From Caulobacter segnis (GTDB lineage Bacteria; Pseudomonadota; Alphaproteobacteria; Caulobacterales; Caulobacteraceae), in assembly GCF_003243465.1 (NCBI RefSeq), contig NZ_QFQZ01000017.1:1-64000 (forward strand): a DNA stretch of 64,000 bases, given 5' to 3'. Both the position numbers and the translations under genes were made by a program. The notes under the pieces were generated by a model. That model was not told where the DNA came from and did no database searches. It was given only the letters and a program-made list of their open reading frames with translations. Each line of letters starts with the position of its first letter. Position 1 is the first letter of the stretch. Below are positions 55,023 to 63,694 of the stretch, piece after piece.

Positions 55023-57143
55023 CTACCAGATCTTCACGCGGTCTTCCGGCGCGACGTACAGCTTGTCGCCCGGCTTGACGTCGAAGGCCGAGTACCAGCC
55101 GGGCTGGTTCCGGATCGTGCCGTTGACGCGGTAGTAGCCCGGCGAGTGCGGATCGCTGGCGATCTGCTGCTTCAGGGCGTCGTCGCGCGACTTGCCGCGC
55201 CACACCTGGGCCCAGCCCAGATAGATGCGCTGGTCGCCGGTGAAGCCGTCCAGCACCGGGGCCGGCTGGCCGTGCAGCGAGACGTGATAGGCCTCGCGGG
55301 CCAGGGTCAGGCCGGCCATGTCGCCGATGTTCTCGCCCATGGTCAGCTTGCCGTTGACGTGCACGCCGGGGAAGGGCTCGAACGCCGAGTACTGGGCGCC
55401 CAGCTTGTCGGCCTGGGCGTTGAACTTGGCGGCGTCTTCCGCCGTCCACCAGTCGCGCAGCACGCCGTCGCCGTCGGACTTGCGGCCCTGGTCGTCGAAG
55501 CCGTGGCCGATCTCGTGACCGATAACGCCGCCGATGCCGCCATAGTTGATGGCCGGGTCCGCGTCCGGGTGGAAGAACGGCGCTTGCAGGATCGCGGCCG
55601 GGAACACGATCTCGTTGTTGACCGAGTTGTAGTAGGCGTTGACCGTCTGCGGGGTCATGCCCCACTCGGTCTTGTCGACCGGCTGGTTCAGGCGGGCGAC
55701 GTTGCGGCGATACTCGACCGCGCCGGCGCGCTGGGCGTTGCCGTAGGCGTCGTTGTCCTTGACCTCCAGCTTCGAATAGTCGCGCCACTTGTCGGGATAG
55801 CCGATCTTGACGGTGAACTTGCTGAGCTTGTCCTGGGCCTTGACCTTGGTCTCCGGACCCATCCAGTCGAGGTTGTCGATGCGGGTCTTCAGGGCCGTGC
55901 GGATGTCGCCGACGAGGGCGACCATCTTGGCCTTCGACTCCGGCGGGAAGTAGGCGGCGACATATTCCTTGCCGACGGCCTCGCCCAACATGCCGTTGAC
56001 CTGGGCGACGGCGCGCTTCCAGCGCGGACGCTGCTCGGGCTGGCCCGACAGGGTCTTGTTGCGGAACTCGAAGTTGGCGTCGGCGAAGCGCTTGGACAGC
56101 ATGCTCGCGCCGCCGTCGATCACCTTGAACGCCTGCCAGGCCTTCAGGGTCTCCAGCGGGGTGTCGGCGTAGATCTTGGCGTACTTCGGGAAGCTGGTGT
56201 TGGTCGTGACGATGAAGCGGTCGACCTTCGGCAGCTCCGTGCCGATCAGGTACTTGTTCCAGTCATAGCCGGGCGTCAGGGCCTGCAGCTCGGCCAGGGT
56301 GGCGGGGTTGTAGGTCTTGTCGCGATCGCGGCGCTCGACGCGGGTCCACGAGGCCTCGGCCAGCTTGGTCTCGAAGTCGACGATGGCCTTGGCGTTCGCG
56401 GCGGGCTTTTCCCAGCCGGCCAGGGTCAGCATCTTCTCGACATAGGCCAGGTAGGCGGTCTTCTTGTCGGCGAACTTGGCGTCCAGATAGTAGTCGCGGT
56501 CGGGCAGGCTGAGGCCGCCGGTCGAGGCGTAGACGGCGTAGCGCTGCGGGTTCTTGGCGTCGCTGGAAACGCCGACGCCGATCAGGGTGGCGTAGGGCGT
56601 GGTCGCGCTCTTGCCCATCAGGGCGGTGAACTCTTCCTTGGTCTTGACCTTCTTGACGCCGTCCAGCCAGGGCTGGATCGGCTTGGAGTCCAGCTTCTCG
56701 ATCGTCGCCTCGTCCATGAAGGCGCGATAGGCGGCGCCGATCTTGGCCTTCTCGCCGGTCGCGGCCTTGTCGGCGGCGGCGGCTTCGATGATGGCGCGGG
56801 TGCGGGCTTCGGAGAGTTCGGCCAGCTTGTCGAAATTGCCGTAACGGACGCGGTCCGAGGGGATCACCGTCTTGGCGTCCCAGGTTCCGTTGGCGAACTT
56901 GTAGAAGTCGTCGCCCGGCTTGGCCGTGGTGTCCATGCCCGAGATGTCGAAGCCCCAGGTCCCGTAGCGCGGCGATTCCAGCGAGGTCGCGTCGCCGGCG
57001 GCGGCGCCTTCGGCCGGAACCGGCAGCAGGGATTCCATCACGCAGGCGTCGTCGATGCAGGCGTGCTTCTCATGAGCTTGCGCCCCGAAAGCGGACAAAG
57101 ACAGCGCCGCCATAGCCGCCGCGCCGAACCAAACTCTTTTCAT
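55023..57143 (-). CDS. pepO: M13 family zinc metallopeptidase (neprilysin/PepO-like)
   Basis: The 706-aa precursor has a signal peptide ending GAQAHEK near residue 24. The N-domain begins GDDFYKFANGTWDAKTVIPS. Catalytic elements are visible: VNNEIVFPAAILQAPFF, the zinc motif GHEIGHGFDDQGRKSDGDG (HEIGH) and the third ligand in GENIGDMAGLTLAREAY (ENIGD). It degrades peptides in the periplasm. The ATG at 57143 fits the signal peptide; another ATG lies 12 bases upstream. A terminator follows the gene. Confidence 0.95.
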   Translation of the reverse strand: MKRVWFGAAAMAALSLSAFGAQAHEKHACIDDACVMESLLPVPAEGAAAGDATSLESPRYGTWGFDISGMDTTAKPGDDFYKFANGTWDAKTVIPSDRVRYGNFDKLAELSEARTRAIIEAAAADKAATGEKAKIGAAYRAFMDEATIEKLDSKPIQPWLDGVKKVKTKEEFTALMGKSATTPYATLIGVGVSSDAKNPQRYAVYASTGGLSLPDRDYYLDAKFADKKTAYLAYVEKMLTLAGWEKPAANAKAIVDFETKLAEASWTRVERRDRDKTYNPATLAELQALTPGYDWNKYLIGTELPKVDRFIVTTNTSFPKYAKIYADTPLETLKAWQAFKVIDGGASMLSKRFADANFEFRNKTLSGQPEQRPRWKRAVAQVNGMLGEAVGKEYVAAYFPPESKAKMVALVGDIRTALKTRIDNLDWMGPETKVKAQDKLSKFTVKIGYPDKWRDYSKLEVKDNDAYGNAQRAGAVEYRRNVARLNQPVDKTEWGMTPQTVNAYYNSVNNEIVFPAAILQAPFFHPDADPAINYGGIGGVIGHEIGHGFDDQGRKSDGDGVLRDWWTAEDAAKFNAQADKLGAQYSAFEPFPGVHVNGKLTMGENIGDMAGLTLAREAYHVSLHGQPAPVLDGFTGDQRIYLGWAQVWRGKSRDDALKQQIASDPHSPGYYRVNGTIRNQPGWYSAFDVKPGDKLYVAPEDRVKIW

Positions 57144-57465
57144 GGAAAATCGCATCCGTTGGTGTGAGCCAGAACATGGCGGCTGAAAGCGCGAGCGGTT
57201 TCGGCGGCCCCCATGCCCCAAATGACATAGAGCCTGCGGGATGTTTCCGGTTTTCGTCAGAAACGGACAGGCTCTGTCGGCAATCTGCAACGGAGCGAAA
57301 TATTTGCTCCCTTAAAAAAAGTTCATCTTGCGGGGGTCGAGCGCGGTTCGCCAGCCCTCAAGGCCTTCGCCGACAAGGCGCGCGACCATGGTTGGTGGGG
57401 ACAGCTGGGAGAACGCTGTTACGGCAATTTTTACCCTTGGGTTGAACCCGTTTCGGGGAGGTGGG
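57144..57465. other. 322-base gap, promoter region of pepO
   Basis: It contains AT-rich tracts (AAAAAAA near 57314 and AATTTTTACC near 57427) but no convincing coding frame or palindrome. Short frames in it lack ribosome sites. Confidence 0.4.
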
Positions 57466-57918
57466 TCAGGCCTTGGCGGGACGCCGGCGGCGCGGGACGC
57501 GGACGATCGCCTCGCCATCCATGATCAGGTCCTCGCCGACCAGGGCCTCGCAGCGCAGGGTGACGCGGGCGCTGACTTCGTCGATCGCCGCGACGGTGGC
57601 GCGCGCGGTGACGACGTCGCCGATCCGCACCGGACGGTGGAAGGCCAGGGTCTGCGACAGATAGATCGAGCCCGCGCCCGGCAGGATGGTCCCGACCACG
57701 GCCGAACCGAACGAGGCCGACAAGAGGCCATGGGCGATCCGGCCGCGATAGGCGGTCTTGGCGGCGTAGGCCTCGTCGATATGGACGGGGTTGAAGTCGT
57801 CCGACGCCTCGGCGAACAGGCCGATGCGCTCCTCGGTCACGGTGACCTGCTTCTCGGCCGTCATGCCGACCGAGAGTTCCTCAAGAATGTAGCCGCCCGA
57901 GGCGTGTGGCTGGATCAT
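57466..57918 (-). CDS. MaoC-family (R)-hydratase
   Basis: The 150-aa protein starts MIQPHASGGYILEELSVGMT and has the hydratase 2 motif SDDFNPVHIDEAYAAKTAYR with the catalytic Asp and His, followed by GRIAHGLLSASFGSAVVGTI. It hydrates trans-2-enoyl-CoA to (R)-3-hydroxyacyl-CoA, as PhaJ-like enzymes do, and may feed polyhydroxyalkanoate or salvage fatty acid steps. The arginine-rich tail is unusual but short. It is the only gene of this strand between the IR element and pepO. Confidence 0.9.
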   Translation of the reverse strand: MIQPHASGGYILEELSVGMTAEKQVTVTEERIGLFAEASDDFNPVHIDEAYAAKTAYRGRIAHGLLSASFGSAVVGTILPGAGSIYLSQTLAFHRPVRIGDVVTARATVAAIDEVSARVTLRCEALVGEDLIMDGEAIVRVPRRRRPAKA

Positions 57919-58002
57919 GACGCCGCGTTACCGGGCGAGGGGCGCGGTGGCTAGTGGAAAAGCGGGGGGGTAGGCTGTCGGTCTCCATCCTTCAGCCATA
58001 AA

Positions 58003-58134
58003 CCCGACCTTCCCGGCGAACGCCGGGATCCAGATCGAACCCGCGAGCGGTCACCGGTTGGCGTCGCGCGATATCGCGTCATCCCCAGCCGCTTCGGATG
58101 AATCTGGGCCCCGGCGTTCGCCGGGGAGGTCGGG
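58003..58134. repeat. Long inverted repeat between the MaoC and antiporter genes
   Basis: CCCGACCTTCCCGGCGAACG (from 58003) pairs with CGTTCGCCGGGGAGGTCGGG (ending 58134) with one mismatch. The arms extend inward through GGGATCCAGAT and ATCTGGGCCCC. It is an intergenic palindromic element like the one at 2241-2339 but of different sequence. Confidence 0.8.
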
Positions 58135-58155
58135 AGACTAAGAAGCCGGTCGTCC

Positions 58156-59841
58156 TCAGTGCCCCACCGCCGCCGCGGGCGCCGCCTTGCGCGGCGCTTT
58201 CGCCAGCATCCCCCGGGCGATCTCGTCCTCACCGATCAGGGCGTGGGAGGCGCCCATCTGCTTGAGCAGGGCGACGTCGGCGTCGGTATAGGCGCGGGCG
58301 ACGATCAGGGCCTGGGGGTTGGCGGCTCTCGCCTGCTCGATGATCCGCGCGGCCTCGAACGGATTGGGCACGGCCACGAACAGGTGGGTGGCCTTGTCGA
58401 GGCCGGCCTTCAGCAGCACCTCGGGTTTCACCGCATTGCCGCCGACCGTCTCGAAGCCCGCGCGGCGCAGGTCCTCGGCGCGCTCGACGTCGTCCTCGAT
58501 CACCACAAGGGGCGTGCGGCCCTTCAGCCCCTCGGCCACGGCCTTGCCGACCCGGCCATAGCCGACCAGCACCGCGTGCGGCTGGGCGGCGGCCGAGGCG
58601 GGCGGGGGCTCGCCCCGGGCCTTGGCTTCCTTGGCGATCATGCCGGGCAGGATCTTGTCGAGGATGGCGAACAGCAGCGGATTGACCAGGATCGACAGGA
58701 TGGCGCCGGCCAGGACGAGGTCGCGGCCGTCGTCCGGCAGCAGCTTCAGCGACACGCCCAGGCCCGCCAGGATGAACGAGAACTCGCCGATCTGGGCCAG
58801 GCTGACCGAGATGGTCAGGGCCGTGCTCATCGGGCGCTTGAAGGCACGAACGATGATCAGGGCGGCGATCGACTTGCCCACCACGATGATCGCCAGGGTC
58901 GCCAGCACGGCCAGCGGCTCGCGCAGCAGCACCATCGGATCGAACAGCATGCCGATCGAGACGAAGAACAGCACCGCGAAGGCGTCGCGCAGCGGCAGGG
59001 TGTCGTTGGCGGCCTGCTGGGAGAGCTCGCTCTCGGCCATGATCATGCCGGCGAAGAAGGCGCCGAGCGCGAACGACACGCCGAACAGCGCCGCCGAGCC
59101 GAACGCCACGCCCAGCGCGATGGCCAGGACGCCCAGGCGGAACAGCTCGCGCGAGCCGGTGTGGACGATGCGATGCAGGATCCAGGGGATCACCCGCCGG
59201 CCGACGATCAGCATGAAGGCCACGAAGGCCGCGACCTTGCCGATGGTCAGGGCGAAGGCGCCCAGCACGCCGCCGCCGGCCAGGAACCCGGAAGCACTTG
59301 ACGCCGGCGCCTCGCCGCCCAGCACGCCCGACAGCGCCGGCAGCAGAACCAGCGCCAGCACCATGGCCAGGTCCTCGACGATCAGCCAGCCGACGGCGAT
59401 CTTGCCGCGTCCGGTCTCGACCAGCCGCCGCTCCTGCAGGGCGCGCAGCAGCACCACGGTCGAGGCGACCGAGAGCGCCAGGCCGAACACCAGGCCCGCG
59501 CCGACGCTCCAGCCCAGCGCCACCGCCAGGCCCAGGCCCATCACTGTCGCCGCCGCGATCTGCACGACCGCGCCGGGAATGGCGATGTTCTTCACCGCCA
59601 TCAGGTCCTTCAGCGAAAAGTGCAGCCCGACCCCGAACATCAGGAGGATCACGCCGATCTCGGCCAGCTGCGGCGCCAGCTCCTGGTCGGCCACGTAGCC
59701 GGGGGTGAACGGCCCGACCAGCACCCCGGCCAGCAGGTAGCCGACCAGGACCGGCAGCTTCAGCCGGTTGGCGATGGCGCCGAAGATGAAGGCCAAGCCC
59801 AGGCCCGCGACGATGGTGGCGATCAGCGAGGTATGGTGCAA
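58156..59841 (-). CDS. Kef-type cation/proton antiporter with TrkA-N domain (YbaL/KefB-like)
   Basis: The 561-aa protein starts with TTG at 59841 (reading LHHTSLIATIVAGLGLAF), preceded by GGAGG at 6 bases, which decides the start over longer frames. It has about 12 membrane segments (to residue 385), then a TrkA-N domain HAVLVGYGRVGKAVAEGLKG near residue 415 with a GYGRVG nucleotide loop. It exchanges K+ or Na+ for protons, possibly gated by a bound nucleotide. It is divergent from an XRE-type gene and the second antiporter. Confidence 0.92.
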   Translation of the reverse strand: MHHTSLIATIVAGLGLAFIFGAIANRLKLPVLVGYLLAGVLVGPFTPGYVADQELAPQLAEIGVILLMFGVGLHFSLKDLMAVKNIAIPGAVVQIAAATVMGLGLAVALGWSVGAGLVFGLALSVASTVVLLRALQERRLVETGRGKIAVGWLIVEDLAMVLALVLLPALSGVLGGEAPASSASGFLAGGGVLGAFALTIGKVAAFVAFMLIVGRRVIPWILHRIVHTGSRELFRLGVLAIALGVAFGSAALFGVSFALGAFFAGMIMAESELSQQAANDTLPLRDAFAVLFFVSIGMLFDPMVLLREPLAVLATLAIIVVGKSIAALIIVRAFKRPMSTALTISVSLAQIGEFSFILAGLGVSLKLLPDDGRDLVLAGAILSILVNPLLFAILDKILPGMIAKEAKARGEPPPASAAAQPHAVLVGYGRVGKAVAEGLKGRTPLVVIEDDVERAEDLRRAGFETVGGNAVKPEVLLKAGLDKATHLFVAVPNPFEAARIIEQARAANPQALIVARAYTDADVALLKQMGASHALIGEDEIARGMLAKAPRKAAPAAAVGH

Positions 59842-59912
59842 ACGTCCTCCTTGACGGTCATTCTTTTCGGGCGTACTCAACCAATATGGGTGACAATGCC
59901 CGAGGCCGCTAG

Positions 59913-60161
59913 ATGCCGCACGCAAAAATTCTTCTCCCGGCGCAATGCCGGGCCGCTCGCGGCCTGATCAACTGGTCCCAGGGAGAACTCGCCGATCGCG
60001 CGGGCGTTTCGCGCAGCACTGTCAAGGACTTCGAGACCGAGCGCCACGCCCTGCATCATAGCACCGAACGGCTGCTGATCGACGCGATCGAGGCGGGCGG
60101 CGTGATCCTGATCATGGCGGACGAGGCCGGCGCCGGTGTTCGGTTGCGGCGACCAACTTAA
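59913..60161 (+). CDS. Small XRE-family helix-turn-helix regulator
   Basis: The 82-aa protein starts MPHAKILLPAQCRAARGLIN and has one XRE domain: WSQGELADRAGVSRSTVKDF and then ETERHALHHSTERLLIDAIE. A short C-terminal hydrophobic strand (GVILIMADE) follows. It lies between two divergent Kef-type antiporters, 72 bases from one start and 21 bases upstream of the other, so it is probably a local regulator, possibly autoregulated. Ligand unknown. Confidence 0.85.
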   Translation: MPHAKILLPAQCRAARGLINWSQGELADRAGVSRSTVKDFETERHALHHSTERLLIDAIEAGGVILIMADEAGAGVRLRRPT

Positions 60162-60182
60162 AGAGAGGCGAGGGGCGGGCGC

Positions 60183-61973
60183 ATGGAGCACGAGGTTTCG
60201 GCGGCGAACTACAAGGACCTGGTCCTGTTCCTGGCGACCGCCGGCATCGTCGCGCCGATCTTCAAGCGCCTGAGGATCAATCCCATCCTCGGCTATCTGC
60301 TGGCCGGCGTGATCCTGGGCCCCTTCGGTCTGGGCCGCTTCATCCACGCCGCCCCGTGGCTCGACTACGTCACCGTCGACAACCCCGCCGAAATCGCCCA
60401 GCTGGCCGAGTTCGGGGTCGTCTTCCTGCTGTTCATGATCGGGCTGGAGCTGTCGTGGGAGCGGCTGCGGCTGATGCGCAAGCTGGTCTTCGGACTGGGC
60501 GCGGCTCAGGTTATCGGCTGCTCGCTCGTCCTGGCGGCCGGGGCCATGGCGCTGGGCCAGCCGGCGCCGGCGGCCCTGGCGATCGGCGCGGCCCTGACCC
60601 TGTCCTCCACCGCCATCGCCGTGCCGGTGCTGGCCGAGCGGCGGCGACTGCACTCGGACGCCGGGCGGGCCACCTTCTCGGTGCTGCTGTTCCAGGACCT
60701 GGCCGTCGCGCCGATCCTGATCACCCTGGCCATCGTCGGGCGCGGCCACGGCGAGTTCCGGGCCGCCGACCTGCTCTCGCTCGCGCCCGCCGCCGTCGGC
60801 CTCGGGGCCATCGTCCTGGTCGGCCGGATCGCGCTGCGGCCGATGCTGAAGTCGGTCGCCAAGGCCAAGAGCGAAGAGATGTTCATGGCCGCCTGCCTGC
60901 TGGTGATCATCGGCGCGGGCCTGGTCAGCCAGATGTCGGGGCTCTCGATGGCGCTGGGCGCCTTCGTCGCCGGCATCCTGCTGGCCGAGACCGAGTACCG
61001 CCACGAGGTCGAGGTCAAGATCGAGCCGTTCAAGGGGCTGCTGCTTAGCCTGTTCTTCGTGTCGCTGGGCATCCGCCTCGACCTGTCGCTGCTGGTGGTC
61101 AAGCCGGTGGTGATCCTGGGAACGGTCGCCGGCCTGCTGCTGGTCAAGACGGCGGTGGTGTTCGGGATCGGCCTGCTGATGGGCCTGGGCCGCAAGGCGG
61201 CGACCGAGGCGGCTCTGATCCTTGCGGCCGGCGGCGAGTTCGCCTTCGTGCTGCTGGACAACGCCATGGGCGCGGACGTCGTCCCGCCGGCGATCGGCCA
61301 GGCCGTCCTGGTCTCGGCGACCCTGACCATGTTCCTGATCCCGGGGTTGGCGGCTCTTGGCCAGCGCCTGGGCCGCAAGGGCGCGCCGCCGCCGGTCAGC
61401 GAGGCCCCGACCGGCGAGCCCGACCGGGTCGGCCCCGAGCCCGCCGGACAGGTGCTGGTGATCGGCCATGGCCGGGTCGGCAAGCTGGTCGGCGACATGC
61501 TGGGCCGCCACGACCTGGCCTGGATCGCGATCGAGCGTGACGCGCGGCTGGTCGAGCAGGGCCGCCGCGACGGCCTGCGCATCTATTACGGCGACGCCTC
61601 GCGCGTGGAGCTGCTCGAGCGCTGCGGCCTGGCCACCGCCCGCGCGGTGGTGGTGACCATGGACGCGCCCGAGGCGGCCGAGGCGGTGGTCGCCGCCGCC
61701 CGCGGCGCCCGCCCGGACCTCGCCATCGTCGCCCGCGCCCGCGACGCCCGCCATGCCGCGCGGCTCTACGAGCTGGGCGCCACCGACGCGGTGCCCGAGA
61801 CGATCGAAGCCTCGCTGCAGCTCTCCGAGGCGGTGCTTGTCGACATCGGCGTGCCGATGGGCCTGGTGATCGCCTCGATCCACGAGCGCCGCGACGAATA
61901 CCGCAAGAAGCTCAATCGCCCCGACGCCCTGGGCGGCAAGCGCCGCCGACTGCGGGACGCGTCGTTGCGGTAG
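60183..61973 (+). CDS. Kef-type antiporter with TrkA-N domain (second of a divergent pair)
   Basis: The 596-aa protein starts MEHEVSAANYKDLVLFLATA. It has about 12 membrane segments up to residue 395 with GVVFLLFMIGLELSWERLRL and LTLSSTAIAVPVLAERRRLH, then a TrkA-N domain beginning VLVIGHGRVGKLVGDMLGRH near residue 422 and an arginine-rich end. It is a CPA2 K+/H+ antiporter. It follows the XRE gene by 21 bases, so both are likely one transcript. Confidence 0.92.
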   Translation: MEHEVSAANYKDLVLFLATAGIVAPIFKRLRINPILGYLLAGVILGPFGLGRFIHAAPWLDYVTVDNPAEIAQLAEFGVVFLLFMIGLELSWERLRLMRKLVFGLGAAQVIGCSLVLAAGAMALGQPAPAALAIGAALTLSSTAIAVPVLAERRRLHSDAGRATFSVLLFQDLAVAPILITLAIVGRGHGEFRAADLLSLAPAAVGLGAIVLVGRIALRPMLKSVAKAKSEEMFMAACLLVIIGAGLVSQMSGLSMALGAFVAGILLAETEYRHEVEVKIEPFKGLLLSLFFVSLGIRLDLSLLVVKPVVILGTVAGLLLVKTAVVFGIGLLMGLGRKAATEAALILAAGGEFAFVLLDNAMGADVVPPAIGQAVLVSATLTMFLIPGLAALGQRLGRKGAPPPVSEAPTGEPDRVGPEPAGQVLVIGHGRVGKLVGDMLGRHDLAWIAIERDARLVEQGRRDGLRIYYGDASRVELLERCGLATARAVVVTMDAPEAAEAVVAAARGARPDLAIVARARDARHAARLYELGATDAVPETIEASLQLSEAVLVDIGVPMGLVIASIHERRDEYRKKLNRPDALGGKRRRLRDASLR

Positions 61974-62364
61974 GGGGAGGGGCGGCTGAAGCGCGGTCCG
62001 ATGGGCCGAACCCTGGCCTTCGGTGGCGGGCGGCGGGGCTCCCGAAGCCATCTGCACCTGCGAACAGGCGTGGCTTTTGGGTCGACGATCTGCGAGTCCT
62101 TGAGTCTTTCTAGTCACAAAACCTTGCGCGCAATCGTTTCACGTGCGAACCCAGCGAAGCTGACGCTTTCGATTTGCGGGAGCCGGCGGGCACGCTCGGA
62201 TGCGATTCTGAGGGGCGGTCTTGTGGAGCTTTCCCTTGAAAAATCAGGGGGGCGAAACCTGACGAGTGTGTCTTCGCCGACACTTTCCCGTGGCGTTCGC
62301 CTTGGTATAACAGCGCCAGGCCCGGGTCTCCGGCCTGGGCAGGGCAATAGAGGGCTCTTCAAAA
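61974..62364. promoter_or_regulatory. 391-base gap; promoter and leader of ompA
   Basis: TATAAC at 62306-62311 may be a -10 element. Just downstream CCAGGCC (62316-62322) pairs with GGCCTGG (62332-62338), a 7-bp stem in the probable 5' untranslated region. No clear -35 element was found. No coding frame in the gap is convincing. Confidence 0.35.
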
Positions 62365-63570
62365 ATGAAACTCAACCTCCTGGCGGGAGCCGCTCTGGCC
62401 GCGGTGTTCGCCGCGTCGGGCGTTTCGGCCCAAGAGACCGGCTGGTACGGCGCGGTCGATCTTGGCTACCACTGGCCGCAAAGCATCAAGACGACTTCCA
62501 ACGTCACCACCCCGGACGGCGAGTACGCCCACTGGGCCTGGAAGTCGGAGAAGGACTGGACCGGTTTCGTCCGTCTCGGCTACCAGTTCAACCCGAACTG
62601 GCGCGCTGAAGTCGAAGGCGGCTACCGCCCCGGCGACCTGAAGAGCGTCCATGGCCCGGCCGTGCGCACGCCCGTCGGCCTCTGCACCCCCGGCGTGACC
62701 CGCACCCTGCTGGCCCCGACCTGCGGCGCTCCGGACGGTTCGATCGATTCCTGGACCCTGATGGCGAACGTCATCTATGACTTCGCGCCGGGCTCCTGGC
62801 TGAACCCGTTCGTCGGCCTCGGCGCCGGCATCAACCGCCTGGACGTCAAGACCCTGGGTCAGTTCAGCAACGTCGGTCCGACCAGCGCGACCAACGCCGC
62901 CGTGCAGAACCTGACGGCGGACGATGACGACATCGCCCTGGCTTACCAGGCTCTGGCCGGCGCCTCGATCAAGGCGACCGACAAGCTGAAGATCGACGTC
63001 ACCTACCGCTACATCACCGGTTCGCAGCACACCTGGCAGACGACCGGTTCGGGCGCGATCCAGCCCGGCGCGTTCCAAGGCCAGTACAAGGACCAGTCGG
63101 TGACCGTGGGTCTCCGCTACTCGTTCGCGTCGCCGCCTCCGCCGCCGCCGCCCCCTCCGCCGCCGCCGCCCCCGCCGCCGCCGCCCCCTCCGCCGCCTCC
63201 CCCGCCGCCGCCGCCTCCGCCGGCTCCGGTGTTCGAAGCGCGTGAGTTCATCGTGTACTTCCCGTTCGACCAATCGGTCCTGACGCCGGAAGCGCAATCG
63301 GTGGTCACGGAAGCCGCCAAGTACGCCAGCGATGGCAAGGCGACGAAGATCATCGTCGTCGGCCACACCGACACCTCGGGCTCGCCGAAGTACAACATCA
63401 AGCTGTCGGAACGTCGCGCCAAGGCCGTCGCCGACGCCCTGGTGTCGCAAGGCGTCGCCAAGGAAGTCCTCGGCGTCGATTGGAAGGGTGAAAGCGCTCC
63501 GGCCGTCGCCACCGGCGATGGCGTGAAGGAACCGCTGAACCGTCGTTCGACGATCTCGATCAACTTCTAA
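62365..63570 (+). CDS. OmpA-family outer membrane protein with polyproline linker (OmpA2-like)
   Basis: The 401-aa precursor has a signal peptide ending GVSAQ near residue 23. It has an N-terminal eight-stranded barrel (starting TGWYGAVDLGYHWPQSIKTT) to about residue 252, a linker of exactly 30 consecutive prolines (257-286) and a C-terminal OmpA peptidoglycan-binding domain with VYFPFDQSVLTPEAQ, VVGHTDTSGSPKYNIKLSER and NRRSTISINF. Caulobacter OmpA2 has the same design and stabilises the envelope in a pole-to-pole gradient. A terminator follows. Confidence 0.95.
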   Translation: MKLNLLAGAALAAVFAASGVSAQETGWYGAVDLGYHWPQSIKTTSNVTTPDGEYAHWAWKSEKDWTGFVRLGYQFNPNWRAEVEGGYRPGDLKSVHGPAVRTPVGLCTPGVTRTLLAPTCGAPDGSIDSWTLMANVIYDFAPGSWLNPFVGLGAGINRLDVKTLGQFSNVGPTSATNAAVQNLTADDDDIALAYQALAGASIKATDKLKIDVTYRYITGSQHTWQTTGSGAIQPGAFQGQYKDQSVTVGLRYSFASPPPPPPPPPPPPPPPPPPPPPPPPPPPPPPAPVFEAREFIVYFPFDQSVLTPEAQSVVTEAAKYASDGKATKIIVVGHTDTSGSPKYNIKLSERRAKAVADALVSQGVAKEVLGVDWKGESAPAVATGDGVKEPLNRRSTISINF

Positions 63571-63597
63571 GATCGACGACGACTGCAAGACTTGGGA

Positions 63598-63629
63598 GGG
63601 CCCGGCGGCGACGCCGGGCCCTTTCTCTT
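63598..63629 (+). terminator. Intrinsic terminator after ompA
   Basis: GGGCCCGGCG, loop GCGA, CGCCGGGCCC followed by TTTCTCTTT. Ten perfect pairs. Confidence 0.88.
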
Positions 63630-63694
63630 TGCGGGGATCTCTTTCTCCCCGGGGATCGCTTGGGCGCGAGCGGCGAAGGCTGTAACACCGCTTG

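Noticed and set aside
54984..57167. 727-aa plus-strand frame opposite the M13 peptidase
   Set aside because: Antisense to a peptidase with intact HEIGH and ENIGD motifs; composition is GC-bias driven.
59877..62117. 746-aa minus-strand frame opposite the second Kef antiporter
   Set aside because: It covers two real genes antisense and has a repetitive Arg/Gln/Asp composition typical of shadows.
62001..62609. 202-aa frame crossing the ompA promoter and start
   Set aside because: It runs through the ompA signal peptide in another frame and has no family resemblance.
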